DNA of 39,691 nt from Chrysomallon squamiferum (taxonomy: Eukaryota > Mollusca > Gastropoda > Neomphalida > Peltospiridae), in contig CM022667.1 in the NCBI GenBank assembly GCA_012295275.1, positions 6,072,994 to 6,112,684 on the forward strand. The letters are read 5' to 3'. The notes below the pieces were generated by a model that had not been told where the DNA came from, did no database searches, and saw only the letters and a program-made list of their open reading frames with translations. The position numbers were made by a program, and so were the translations under genes. Of this stretch, positions 9,743 through 22,400 are shown in pieces. How positions within the stretch are numbered: the stretch's first letter is position 1; every line of letters starts with the position of its first letter.

Positions 9743-12139
9743 GAAGAAGAAATGTTCAGCAAGTAAATTAAACAGCTAGGTCTCACCCGTTCAACTGTCG
9801 ATCGCTTTACTGGTCTCCTTTCATTGATATTTTTTTTTATATCTCTTTCACATTTACAAACAACTAATACCAGTGGACTTAGTTTCGATAGATTACTAAA
9901 CACCTATAAATAAAATTAATACGAATATCTTTGTTGACACACAACTCGCTCGTTCCGAATTTCAAACTTAAATTATTGCCATCTGATCTTTAACAGATGA
10001 TTAGTTTTAGCTCAATTTTGTCTAATTTGTAAAGTTAATTAGTCTTTAGAGATGTGCCAAACTGAACGAAGCAACCTGCACATATAAGATTACATCAACA
10101 GTGACACCTGCTGTGCTGCTATTTTATTTAGATCATTACAAACTAGTACATTTATTTAAAAATATTTTTAAATTCACATTCAACTCCTTACTGTATATGA
10201 TTTAAATATTTCATTAAAAGATCATAACATCATTAATTTGGAAAGTACTGAAGAAAAACATTTTTTTTTTTTTACAGATATCTCTTATTTTTTGTTTTTT
10301 GTTGGTGACTGAGCAGTATGTACAAGTCTCAGGTAAAGCAAACTGTTAAGTAATCAGTACAACAACACACACACATTTATTGTGTGTGGATTTAGTGCAA
10401 TAGGGTCACGTTGTAAACTATAATTATATAAAATTGTGTAAAACGACAAGCTCACTTTCCTCAGCTACAGTTTCCTAATTTATAGTCAGTGGGAATTTCA
10501 AATTTTCATACTCTTTTATAATCCTGTTTTAAATTTACTTTCTTCAGATAATAACTTTTTTTTTTGCGAATTATTACATGAGACAGAGGTCAGTTTTTCA
10601 GTAGAGATACAATTCTCAGTGGTAACACTAATTGATTTCGTTTTATGATGATAATGACGGACACACCGAACGACATTTTGTCGCAAAGATCACAGTTTAG
10701 GTCAAAAAGTGAATTTTATAAAAATTAATTTATTTTTCTTTTATTTATTTATTCATTTATCCACTCTTCTTATCTGTTTATCTGTCTGTCTATCTATCTA
10801 TTTATATATAGACTTGGATACACACCTCCGTTCACAGACAGAGAAAGAGTCACAGGTAATTCAAACGTCGATTACTTCCCTTGGTATATAAAGAGCAGTG
10901 TGTTAAGCGTTCCAGGGTCGCGTGTTTCTGCGGTGCAGGGCCTCTTCACACAACACATATCTCCACCGAGATTTTAAACAACTTAGTAACTGACTGACTC
11001 AGTTGACTGACTGATATTTGTTTTGTTATAAATGTATAGTGTCAGTATGTTATACTGATTCTGTGAACCAGTTTATTTGGAGAGGGGGGACGTAAACGAC
11101 GGTCAAAAGGGCCGGAGTTGCTAGGGGGAGAGTCTAAGGTGATGCCTCCCCCACCATCCAAGAATTTGTTTTCAATCTACAATGCAGGAAACATTAAAAC
11201 ACATATCTGCTGTGCATTACGACACAGGCCTGTTAAGACTTAATACAGTTCACATCGTCAGACGATTGTTTAGTTTTTTTTACACACCCTCGTGGACTGA
11301 ACAGACTTTGGAAGCATGTGTAGACTCAGGTAGCATCTGCGGAACTGTGAACATTACACGAAATGTTAACGAGTTTGAACTGAACTGCAGTCATGTAATG
11401 AAAGATGATTTCTTTAACAAAAAAAAGGCAAACAGTGTTTCATTAGTAACTTTTTTGATAAAGTCATTTTCTACACTGAATTAAATTGATGATTTTTACA
11501 TGCATGTATTAATTACTAATACAGTTTCCGTCAAATTTGGAAATTCAAAAATAAATGTATTTCTGATTATGTTTTCTTATTAGGTGTGTCATTTATTGAT
11601 TTTGTTATTTATTTAATTTTCCAAAATGTAAAACAAACATCATTCGTGTATCGGTTCTCATAAATGTTTGAAATTCGTTAACTCGAACCTCCAGATCCCT
11701 TCCAGTTAGAAATATCGATCTTTATCTATCTATCTATCTAATATAGATGCATGCGCGCGCGTGTGTGTGTGTGTGTGTGTATTTATGTGTGTGTATTTGT
11801 GTGTGTGTTTGTAAGTAAAAACAAAGAAATAGAATTACTCTTTATTCAAAATTAAATATTAAATGTTATTGTAATTCGGAGTCTAGTCATGACAACAACA
11901 AAAAAAAGAGTAAATAAATAAAAAATTATATATATATAGTCAAGTTAGTAATCTTTGAAGTTAGAATATTCCTCTCTAATTCACTTACTGATGAACAAAC
12001 ATACACCTCTCACTATGGATGTTACTTAATCACTATCTGAAAATATCCTCGAATATGATATTTAGTTCACTTTCCTTGACATCACAGTCCTTTAAATAAA
12101 CAAATATGATATACAATACACAAACAGAAACGTCTGGAT
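9743..12139. other. Intergenic: promoter side of receptor A and 3' flank of receptor B
   Basis: 9743-10155 is almost identical to 39281-39691, the 5' flank of receptor C. Further right, 10330-10500 matches the 5' flank of the left-edge copy. About 10890-11170 is unusually GC-rich for this window, and 11182-11484 (plus) contains a 100-codon open frame that I do not recognise. A GC/GT microsatellite lies at about 11753-11780. No exon of the receptor family is seen here. An AATAAA on the minus strand near 11840 could serve receptor B. Confidence 0.5.
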
Positions 12140-12249
12140 TTAGTCTGTGACTTGTGAGTTTTCATAGACAGTGAGTACAGAGTATGTTGAGTCTTTTCTA
12201 GCTTCCAGTGATGAGTAATGGTTTGCGTACTCTGAGTTATTGTCAGTAT
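12140..12249 (-). CDS. Receptor B tail exon 3: ITAM, stop
   Basis: 110 bp, TTTCAG|AT to TAA. It encodes DTDNNSEYANH, YSSL, EARKDST, YSVL, TVYEN, SQVTD. The ITAM is conserved with one change (P to T before the second Tyr), and there is an additional upstream tyrosine (EYAN). The open tail despite damage elsewhere suggests that the gene is used or died recently. Confidence 0.82.
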
Positions 12250-13282
12250 CTGAAACATAAACCACAATTTAATAGCTGGACAGCGTTAATACTACTATTA
12301 GTAGTAGGAGTACTGATAGTAAAAGTACTACGTATAGTGGCAGTAACCACATATCTGCATGTCATCGGTAAAACCAAATTTAAACTTTTTCTCTGTAATA
12401 TTATTTGTTTTCACTCCTGCTTGAGAACACTGAGAGTTTCTACTGACTGTTATTTTATTTAAAAAACTATTTCACTGAAATACTGTCTTTAAACTCTACC
12501 ATTTAAATATTGGTATGAACTATTTAAGATGTTTTTCAAAATTCCTCTTAGATCAGCTACTGAACGCGGACATGTATTTCTTAGATTATTGATTCACTTC
12601 TGAGGAGCGTAGTCATACTGATTTGGATTTGTTTTCTACAAAATAGATAACTTAATTTTTATAGACTTTTTTAAAGATGGCGTCGCCCATTTCCTGTGCT
12701 GCTCAGTGCATTTTTTTAATCGATTCACAAGAACCGTGAACTGCAATCGCCAAACACTAACCTCCAAAAATCATCACAGTTCAACCCACAGACTTTAGAT
12801 AGTTCAATCATTCAACGTTATGCCATGTTTTGTTTTTCTCTTCTTCTTTGGGTTTATTTGGGTTTTATTATGAGTTATACGATGTGCAACTTATGTTGTA
12901 TTTACATCTGTCAGTGAACTTGATATGTCTGCAGTCGTGTTTTAGGAGAGAGCCACGATGCTTGCCATGGTAATCAACGACGAGTTATAATTGTTGTGCT
13001 ACTGGTGTGGTGCAGCTGAATACAATTTGTAACAATTTTCACAAAACTCTGATGAATGGACACCTGCGATATTGACAATTTTTCTGGGCTCTTCAGGAAA
13101 CCCTACAAGACAAGCACCAGTGTATTAACAGTTAACTATTTGTTTTGTCATATTTAAAAACACTTACCTTGATTTCGCTGAAGATCATCATAGATATGTA
13201 ATTCCTGTACTGTAGTGTTAAACTGTCTGAAAGAAACAAAACATTCAGTTATAATAATTTCAAGAGTCACACATACACACAG

Positions 13283-13316
<34 letters not shown>

Positions 13317-13461
13317 CTACACACACGCACGCATGTAGAAATATGCACATACACTAGGTTTAATTATTTTAATATAATGCTGTCAACTTTGTTGTGATAA
13401 ATTACTCTAGATTTTGTTTTAGCATTAGATCAATTTTAGCATAAGATCAACACACACACAG

Positions 13462-13499
<38 letters not shown>

Positions 13500-13719
13500 A
13501 CAGACAAACACACAGTATTTGTATATTTCTGGTTATAAAAAGATAAAAAGTAAAATATACATTTACTTTTATTTTAAGTGAAAGAAGAAAATTACTCTAT
13601 CAGTATTTTTGTATTTCATTTTATTGATAAATAGTTATTTATATACTGTTAAGTAACAAATATCCTCCAAAAGTAATATTTTCTTATTAATGCAAAAATT
13701 CAAAGTAACTTTTAGCTGC

Positions 13720-13766
<47 letters not shown>

Positions 13767-15378
13767 AATAAATAAATAAACAAATAAACAAATAAATAAA
13801 ATATTAACAAAAATTATAAAAAAATAAATAAATAAATTAAAAGCTTATCTAAACAGTTTAAATTATCTTTGTAAAAGTCTAGGTATTGTCTTACTATTCT
13901 CGAGTCCTCCAGCTTCAGAGTGTAGAATATGCCAATTAGAGCAGTATTAGAATTTAAAATACAATAGAATTTGTTTTATATTTGCATGCTACTAAAAGTC
14001 ACTAATATTCTGAACGTGCTGTCTAATGTCTAAGTAGTTCACTTTATCAGACGCCTGATGCGTCGACTTCCTACTCTATATGTACGTATAACTATATGTC
14101 TGTGTGTGTTTCTGTCTGTGTGTGCGTGTATCCACACATACATCTGTGAGTTTGTGTATGTGTTATATAATTACCTGTGTGCGTATATGTGGTCTGCCTT
14201 TGCCTTTTCTAAAATAAAATAAAACAGAAATATTAAAAGTGAATGTAAAACATTATTTCCTTTATCAGCCCGTTATTACGACACACATTTCAACAGTTAT
14301 TTGTAATAAATTCCATTAAAGATTTACATAAACATTCTGAATTGTTAATAATAATAATTGTAATCAAAAAAGAAAATAAGAGATAAAAAGAGAGAAATTA
14401 AAATTAAATAAAATTTAAAAAAATACCCAGAGGAAAAAATAATTAAGAATTAAAAGATAAGTTAAAACAAAAAAACACTTTGATAAAAAAATAGAATAAA
14501 TAAGTAAGTAAACAAATAAATAAATAGAAAAATAAACAAACAAATAAATTAATAAATAATTGTATTAAGATGGCCATAAGTTAATACAATTCACCTTTTT
14601 TAATTAAATAAACAACTAAACTGACTCCCGCTATAAGCAGTACTACTGCCATTGTTATAACATGAATTCCTATTCGTTTTTGAAGTATTCTGTCATTTTA
14701 TACTATAATTACTATACAAAGAAAAATAGACGGGTGAAATATGCTTAATATCTATATTTCTAAATAATTTTCTGGAAATAAGTTAATAAATGACCTAGAG
14801 AATTCTAACATTTAGAAAAGCTAAAAAGAAAGTAATAATAAAAATGAGAAAATATATCTTCTGTTTCTAAATAAAACGTAATCTGTGTAGATTCCAAATC
14901 ACAGAACTGTCAAAGAACCCAGGTGCGAGGATAATTTTTAGTTCCTAATTATTGTTTTGATTTTTAAACTTTTTTGTATTATTATTGAGCCTTAAAATTT
15001 ATATTAAATTATAATTTTACATTAATACAATAATAATAAAAGGGGTTTCAGTGACATTAATTTTAGTACACCCTGCTACAATCCACACATCAATATCAGG
15101 CATTACTATCATCCAGTAGTTTCAGTGAAATTCTGCAAATAATAAATGTGTTAACTTTTTCTAGGTAAAATATCTCAAAAAGTGTTTGTACTTCAACATT
15201 GTTACCCTCTGTCAGTATTTCCTCGTCCTTTGTAAACATTTTGGAAGCAAATTTGTTAAAATGCAGAATTTGTTTTTTTAACAAAAAATAGAAAATTAGT
15301 AAGATTCAATAAAATAATCTACTTTTCACACATGTTTTAACATGATAGACAGTCATGAATTTATTCACAAAAAAATAA

Positions 15379-15409
<31 letters not shown>

Positions 15410-16346
15410 ACAGCAAACAAAATATACCATTTTGAAGCTTTCAGTGCTGGACAACACTTAAGATCATTTCATGTCTTTCAGTCATTCAGATGTCCTTTAT
15501 AAAAGCGTGTATTACAGAGAAGTAAGATTAATAAACAAAAAATGCATACCGCAAGATGATGATGTGTTTTGCTTTCTTCGTCTAAGGAACAATACAAGGA
15601 GAACAACAACCACAATGACAAGAACAACAACACCAGCAGCAACACCACCTGAAACTGCCACAATCTTAGAACTTCCTGGATCTTTTTCTGCTAACAGATT
15701 TACAAATAAGAAAAATGTGAATTTTCTATATGAAATGTTAAAAAATGTAATTACGTTAAAACTTAAAATTAATAATTTTAAAAATGCTAAAAGCTTACAG
15801 ATATTATCAAGACAGCAAATATAATTTCAAGATGCAAGAATATATATATATATATCCTTTTCATCAATTTCCTTTGTTATTTCAGAGTATCAGTCTGTTA
15901 ATTTTACCTTCTGCAGTAATACTAAGTTTCACAACAAAACCTATTCTTTTTCCCCCATTTGACACAACAACCTGATACATTCCAAAATCTTCTTGTTTAA
16001 CATTTGTCAGTTTATATTCACCTACAGCAGACACATTTGTAGTGAGTACAGGTTGTGTAGATCCAAGACTTTTATTGTTTACATCTGTGAGTTTATACCA
16101 GGTAAATGTTGGGACTGGATTGGCAATCACAGACATGTGTAGTTGCATTTCCATCTTCTACATCAGCAAATTTGTTCTGAACTGTATCTCGATGATCAGC
16201 TCTTGGTGAACCTGGAAAAGTCAAACTAGTGATTAATTTTATCAATAAAAATTGTATCCAAACAATTACTTATACATACGGATTGATTATTTGTGTCAAC
16301 AGTAAAATCTAGATAAAATAATCTATCTATTTATCTATCTATCCAG

Positions 16347-16406
<60 letters not shown>

Positions 16407-19406
16407 AAATAAAATAAATAAATAATAAATAAATAAATAAACAAATAAATAAATAAATAAATAATAATACCTAAATGTTTTACCCTCTACACTGACCATT
16501 AATTCTAGTTCTAGATGACATTTCCGGTGAAATGTAAAGCGGAGAACATAACGTAAAGAAAACTGATAGAAGCTGTTTAGTTTGATCCACTATTTGCAGG
16601 GAACTAGTAGGCCCCATCACATGTTTTTGACAAACATGTCAAACCTTGAAGTATGACATTTCAGGAACTATTCATGCAAGAGAACACATATTTTGCATTT
16701 CTGATACAGAATCAACAAACCTACCAGTTACAGCAATATCTGATTAACAAGTACAATTTTAAAACATTTTCAGTCCATACAATATTTTCACTGATATATT
16801 TGAAACATATGAGGATAATTCACAAAAGTTAAATGTCTTTTTTTCATCTTCTTTTTGTTTAGGTAGAAATGTGTTGTAATGTTTACTAAAGAGCCTTGAG
16901 AGTAGTGCACAGTTTCATTCTTTAGTTAATGTATTGCGACATGAAGGAAGCAGTGTATATTTAGTGGGTTTTTTTCAAAAGTAACTAAAACAGTACAAAT
17001 AATGTTACAGCATTACATACATGTGACAAGAAGCTGCACTCTTTGACTGACATAAAACTTGATGTTGTTTCCTGCTTCACAAGTGTAAAATCCTGTATCC
17101 AGACATCCAGCTTCATTCCAGCTGTACTCCACTGACTTGGAGTTTTTCACTTCACGTAGAATGTGTGAGTTGTTTAACAGTTTGATGTGAGATGCTGGAT
17201 TACTGTCAACTTCACATCTCAGAGACACAGGAGTCAGTTTATCAACTGTTATCTTTGTAGACTTTGAGTTTAAAGTGAAAGATGTTATTGAAGTCTCATC
17301 TGCAACAAGTAAAAACACTGCAAAATATTTTTGTTAAACACATTTCAACATTAAGTAACAAATATTTTTGCAAATTCAGTAGTTATAATCATTCATATTG
17401 GGTTGTTAACAAATCATTAAAATATTTGATATGTAACATGATATGGCTAAAAACAATTTTAAAGTTCTCTTGAAAGTATATGTATTTTAAAAAGCAGGAA
17501 ACAGTTTCACTTTTCACAGATTGTATTTCTGTATTAAAAACCAAATCAATGCTTTGAAGGAGACTCTAAACACCAGTGTTGAATTTTAGCAGACACAGAA
17601 GTATGTGGATGTCACACAGTGAAGCAAATTTGAACGAAAAAGAATCAACTAAATGGAATTATCCATGTTTATATAAAATAAAATTGAAGTCCTTGAAGAA
17701 TAAGGATATGCAGTTAATGAATTGATGAAAAATGTTCTAGAGACAATGTAGTTAGAAACAGAGTCTACAAGATAACAACTGAAATTCTCCTGTGTAATGT
17801 CAGACTGAAATAGAAAAATAAATATCATGTGAACACAACCTGAAATTCATTATGTATGTATGTATGTATGTATGTATGTATGTATGTATGTATGTATGTA
17901 TGTATGCATGCATAGTTGGCTGTTTATTGAGCCTGAAATAAAGCATAAGTCACTTTTAAATTATTTATATTTAACAGTGATTAACATAGAACAAATTTAA
18001 TTCATCGACTGTTATCTTTGCAGACTGAGTCTAAAGTCAAAGATATTACTAAAGCATGATCTGTAACAAATAAAGAATTACTGAAATCATTAATTGTGTT
18101 TGACAGACAATTCTGGTAAAGCACGTTTTAGAAGTCTCCAACAGTTGAACTGATTTATTTTGATGAAGAATAACTGAGCTAACAGGATGACGTCTGAATT
18201 TAAAAATTGTTAAAAGTTCCTGTTTGATGTTTTTCTTTCTTCGTCTTTTTTTTTTGTTTTGTTTTATCTTTGTAATATAACCAGTCTATATTTATTTATT
18301 CATTTATTTATTAAATTATCTATGTTTTCAAGTAGTTAAACTGAACATTATTACAGTTGCATATCTCAGATAATATAAAAACTTTAAGTAAGAATATTAT
18401 AAATGTGTTTACATTATATTTCTGAATGTATTTCATTTTGATAAATCTATTAGAATTGAATCTTTTGTCACCATTTTCCTGTCTTTATGTTTCTTTTTTT
18501 ATCCACGTTTTTTCCATCGTTTCCTTCTTTCTAAATTGTGTATGTATGTATGTATGTGTGTATGTATGTATGTATATATATTCTTTTTCTCTTTAAAAGC
18601 TTTCCCTCTTTCTTTAATATTGAGTTTTTAATGTGTATAAAATACAATACTTTTATTCAAGAACATCATTCATGTCACTACTTATTTTTATCTTTGTTAA
18701 ACAGATATTAATGTTCAAGTACAAATCCTTTTTGAAAATCAAATTCTCTATGTTTACTTACACTGAACATCCAAGATAACAGTTTTTTGTTGTTTGACTT
18801 TTTTTGTGTTTACATTGGTGACAATACACACACAAACTCCAGCCTCTGTTCTGAGTATTTGTGTAAAAGAAAGTACAGCATCATGTATTTCCTTTGTCTG
18901 ACACTTCCACTTGTAAGTGCAGACTTCATCACAGTCTGCCTCACACCAAACAGCTACGTTTTTACCTTCTACTATCTGTACTGGTGAACTTCTGTTCAGT
19001 TTAACGTTTTCTGGACCAACTGACAATGAAAATAAATCATTTGGTTTGCTTTTTTTATATGATGATAATAATAGTGCTAATAATAATAATAATAAAAAAT
19101 AATAATAATTGTACTTTCTCTCTACGGTAACTTAATAAATAAAATTAAAAAAAACAAAAATAGTCTAAATTTTTATAATACTTATTACTAATTCTTTCAC
19201 ACGCACACATGCACATACCAAAAATTTACCTTTAAATTATTAATAAAACGTGTTTAATAGTTCTTTCATTCTTCATATTTTTACTCTTTGAAATAAATGA
19301 TTAAAGTATGATAATTTGCAAGAAAAAATTTAAAATGTACAATTGTTCAAAAATGACAATTTAGTTCAAATTACTTGTTTAAAATACTGAAACTAATCTT
19401 TGTTTT

Positions 19407-19437
<31 letters not shown>

Positions 19438-22400
19438 CATACATTATTACATACATACATATATATACATACATACATACATATATACATANNNNNNNNN
19501 NNNNNNNNNNNNNNNNNNNNNNNNNNNNNNNNNNNNNNNNNNNNNNNNNNNNNNNNNNNNNNNNNNNNNNNNNNNNNNNNNNNNNNNNNNNNNNNNNNNN
19601 NNNNNNNNNNNNNNNNNNNNNNNNNNNNNNNNNNNNNNNNNNNNNNNNNNNNNNNNNNNNNNNNNNNNNNNNNNNNNNNNNNNNNNNNNNNTCTTTTATG
19701 TATATATACAAGTTAAAAAGAAGAAAATGAAAGAAAACTCTGGATCTTATATATATATTCTTTCTTTTAACAAGCTTCTCCTGCTTTCTGTTTTAATGTA
19801 ATAAAATACAGTACTTTTATTCAAGAACATCATTCATACCTTTTATTTATTTCTTTGTTAAACTAATAAAGTGCAATATAAATCCTGTTGAAAATCAAAT
19901 TCTCTAAGTTCACCCACTGAACATCCAATATAACAGTTTTGTTTTTTGACTTGTTTGTGTTTACATTAGTGACAATACACACACAAACTCCAGCCTCTCT
20001 GTTCTGTATTTGTGGCAAAAGAAAGTACAGCATCATTTATTTCCTTTGTCTGACACTTCCACTTTGTAAGAGCAGACTTCATCACAGTCTGCCTCACACA
20101 AAACAGCCACGTTTTTACCTTCTACTACCTGTACTGGTGAACTTCTGTTCAGTTTAATATTTTCTGGACCAACTGAAAAATACAGATAAATTAATTAATA
20201 ATGATTGCTCTCAGTACTAAAATACTACATTAATATATTGTGTGTGTGTTCCCAAAGAAGAGAGAAAATGTTTTATTTAAGGATGATGATGACAAAGAAA
20301 AGAAACAACATACTTTGAATTGATTCATTTGTGTGTTATTTTTATTTGCATTTTTATTTTACCAATTTTAAGTAACAAAGTAAAATGCATAAAAGGATTC
20401 AGCTTCCAAGGATCTAGTACTGTTATTATTTTGTAGCAGAGGAATACTCTATTAAAAGTGGACCGCATTTTGTTGTTCATTGAAAATATTTTGTTTTCAA
20501 AAGTACGTGCATTTCTAAACAAAAGAAGCATGTTTATTATCCATTTCTCTAATAATCCTGTTTTAATACAAATTAAACAAAATCAGATTATTGCTGCTTC
20601 AAACAACCTTGAACTTTTTGTTTTTGCTTTGTAAATATCAAGCAAATTCAAAAAACATCTACAACTGTCAGTATGTAATCTTAATTAAATTCAGTTGTGA
20701 CGCAAGAAAACTGAAATATACGAATATTTTTAACAATATTATTTTTTTTTTTTTATTTTGAATGCAGCTATTACTGGTCGGTCGTCAAATCTATCAACAA
20801 CAACAACAACAACAATAATAATATAAAATAATTTGAAAACATACAAAATTAATTTAGATCAGTTATAAATAAAATACATTTTCTAAGATTTTTTAAATAA
20901 AACTCACAGTGTACTTTCAGAGTGAAACTTTTAGTGAGAGATTTTGGCTGAGACTCTGTTAGTCACAGTTACATGTGTACTTCTGTCCTGCCTGGTTTCT
21001 TCTCACATTTGTAACACTGAGCTCAGACTGACTCAGTCTGTTGATTGTTAAGAGACCAGGAAAACAAACATGGCGGCTTGCAGACAGCAACACAGCTTAT
21101 ATTCAAATCATTTCCTTCTTCAACATTTCCTGAAGCCAGCCTCTACACACTGTCTGGCCCACCTAAGAATAAAATTAAAATAATAATAATAATAAAAAGA
21201 ATTCTGCTACTGCTACTAATAATAATGATAAAATTAAACATGTGATCTTTTAATTGCTAAATATAACTTCCATTAATGACCATGTGTTAAGGTGTAAAAT
21301 AAAAAAACATTAAAAACAATTTCCGCTTTATAAACAAAGAAATGTTTTTTTCTAGAACTATGCTAATTTTTAATTTCAATGATGGTTTAACTGAGACAAA
21401 AAGTTGCGTTAGAAATGCGAGGTAGGACAAAGGAGCCAGTTAGAAAAACAATATAGGACAAAAGACACCCATACTGTTTCTCATCTGAACTTTTGAATTG
21501 TTTCCATTCTGTTAAATCTGTCAAGATTTTATCATTAATATTTTCAATTTCCTTTTTTGGGAGTGACAATCTATATATTATTTATTTGCTTTCGGAAATT
21601 ACAGTCTGTTTTCAAACATACATTATTTCATTATGCTTTGATATAACATGTCATTTGAAACTGTATCCTTAATCCTAATTATGATTATTACTAATTAATT
21701 ATGTTGGTTAAAACATATTAAATTGATAATCATGCCATTATTATTCTGATTTCGATAAAGAGATGTAGTATGTATAATTTAAGCAGTTTGTAGCAGAGCT
21801 GTTTTTATCTTTGGGTGGGCAGTTTGTCAAACATTGTTTTCATGCTGTTTTTCTCTGGGGGCTTTTGTTCTACAAAAATCCACTGGGGAAGCTTATGTCC
21901 TACAAACTATTTAATCTTATCTATACACATCTCCTTTAGAATTACACAATCACAGACAAACAAGATTTTCAGAATGGCAGATTTTTTAGCTGGAGCCACA
22001 GGTTTGTAGTCAAGAAAAGAAAATAAACTATTTCACTGAAAACTAGCACTATTTGTAAATAAGAGATTATTAGGAAGTAGATCTAATCTTCTGAAATGCA
22101 CTGTTAATTTTCTCATTATTTAATGTATTTCAACCTAGTAGTTAATAATACAAATTAAACTTAACACTAGCATAAACTAAAACTATTAATAAACCTAAAC
22201 TCTGATTATTCACCTGTGTTTGTTTGGTGATCAATGTTTTACTCCTGTACAGGTATTAATTATATTGTACACCTAACTATTTTTTGATTCTTTAATAAAA
22301 TAGCAAAATAAATATCAAGTGTTTATCAGCTGATACAATTTTCTTTTTTTCTTATCTTTGATCTTCTTGCAGTATTTGAAATTTATCAAAGTGCAATTAA

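Noticed and set aside
19375-19801. Open frames spanning the N block
   Set aside because: Mostly undetermined residues and tetranucleotide repeat.
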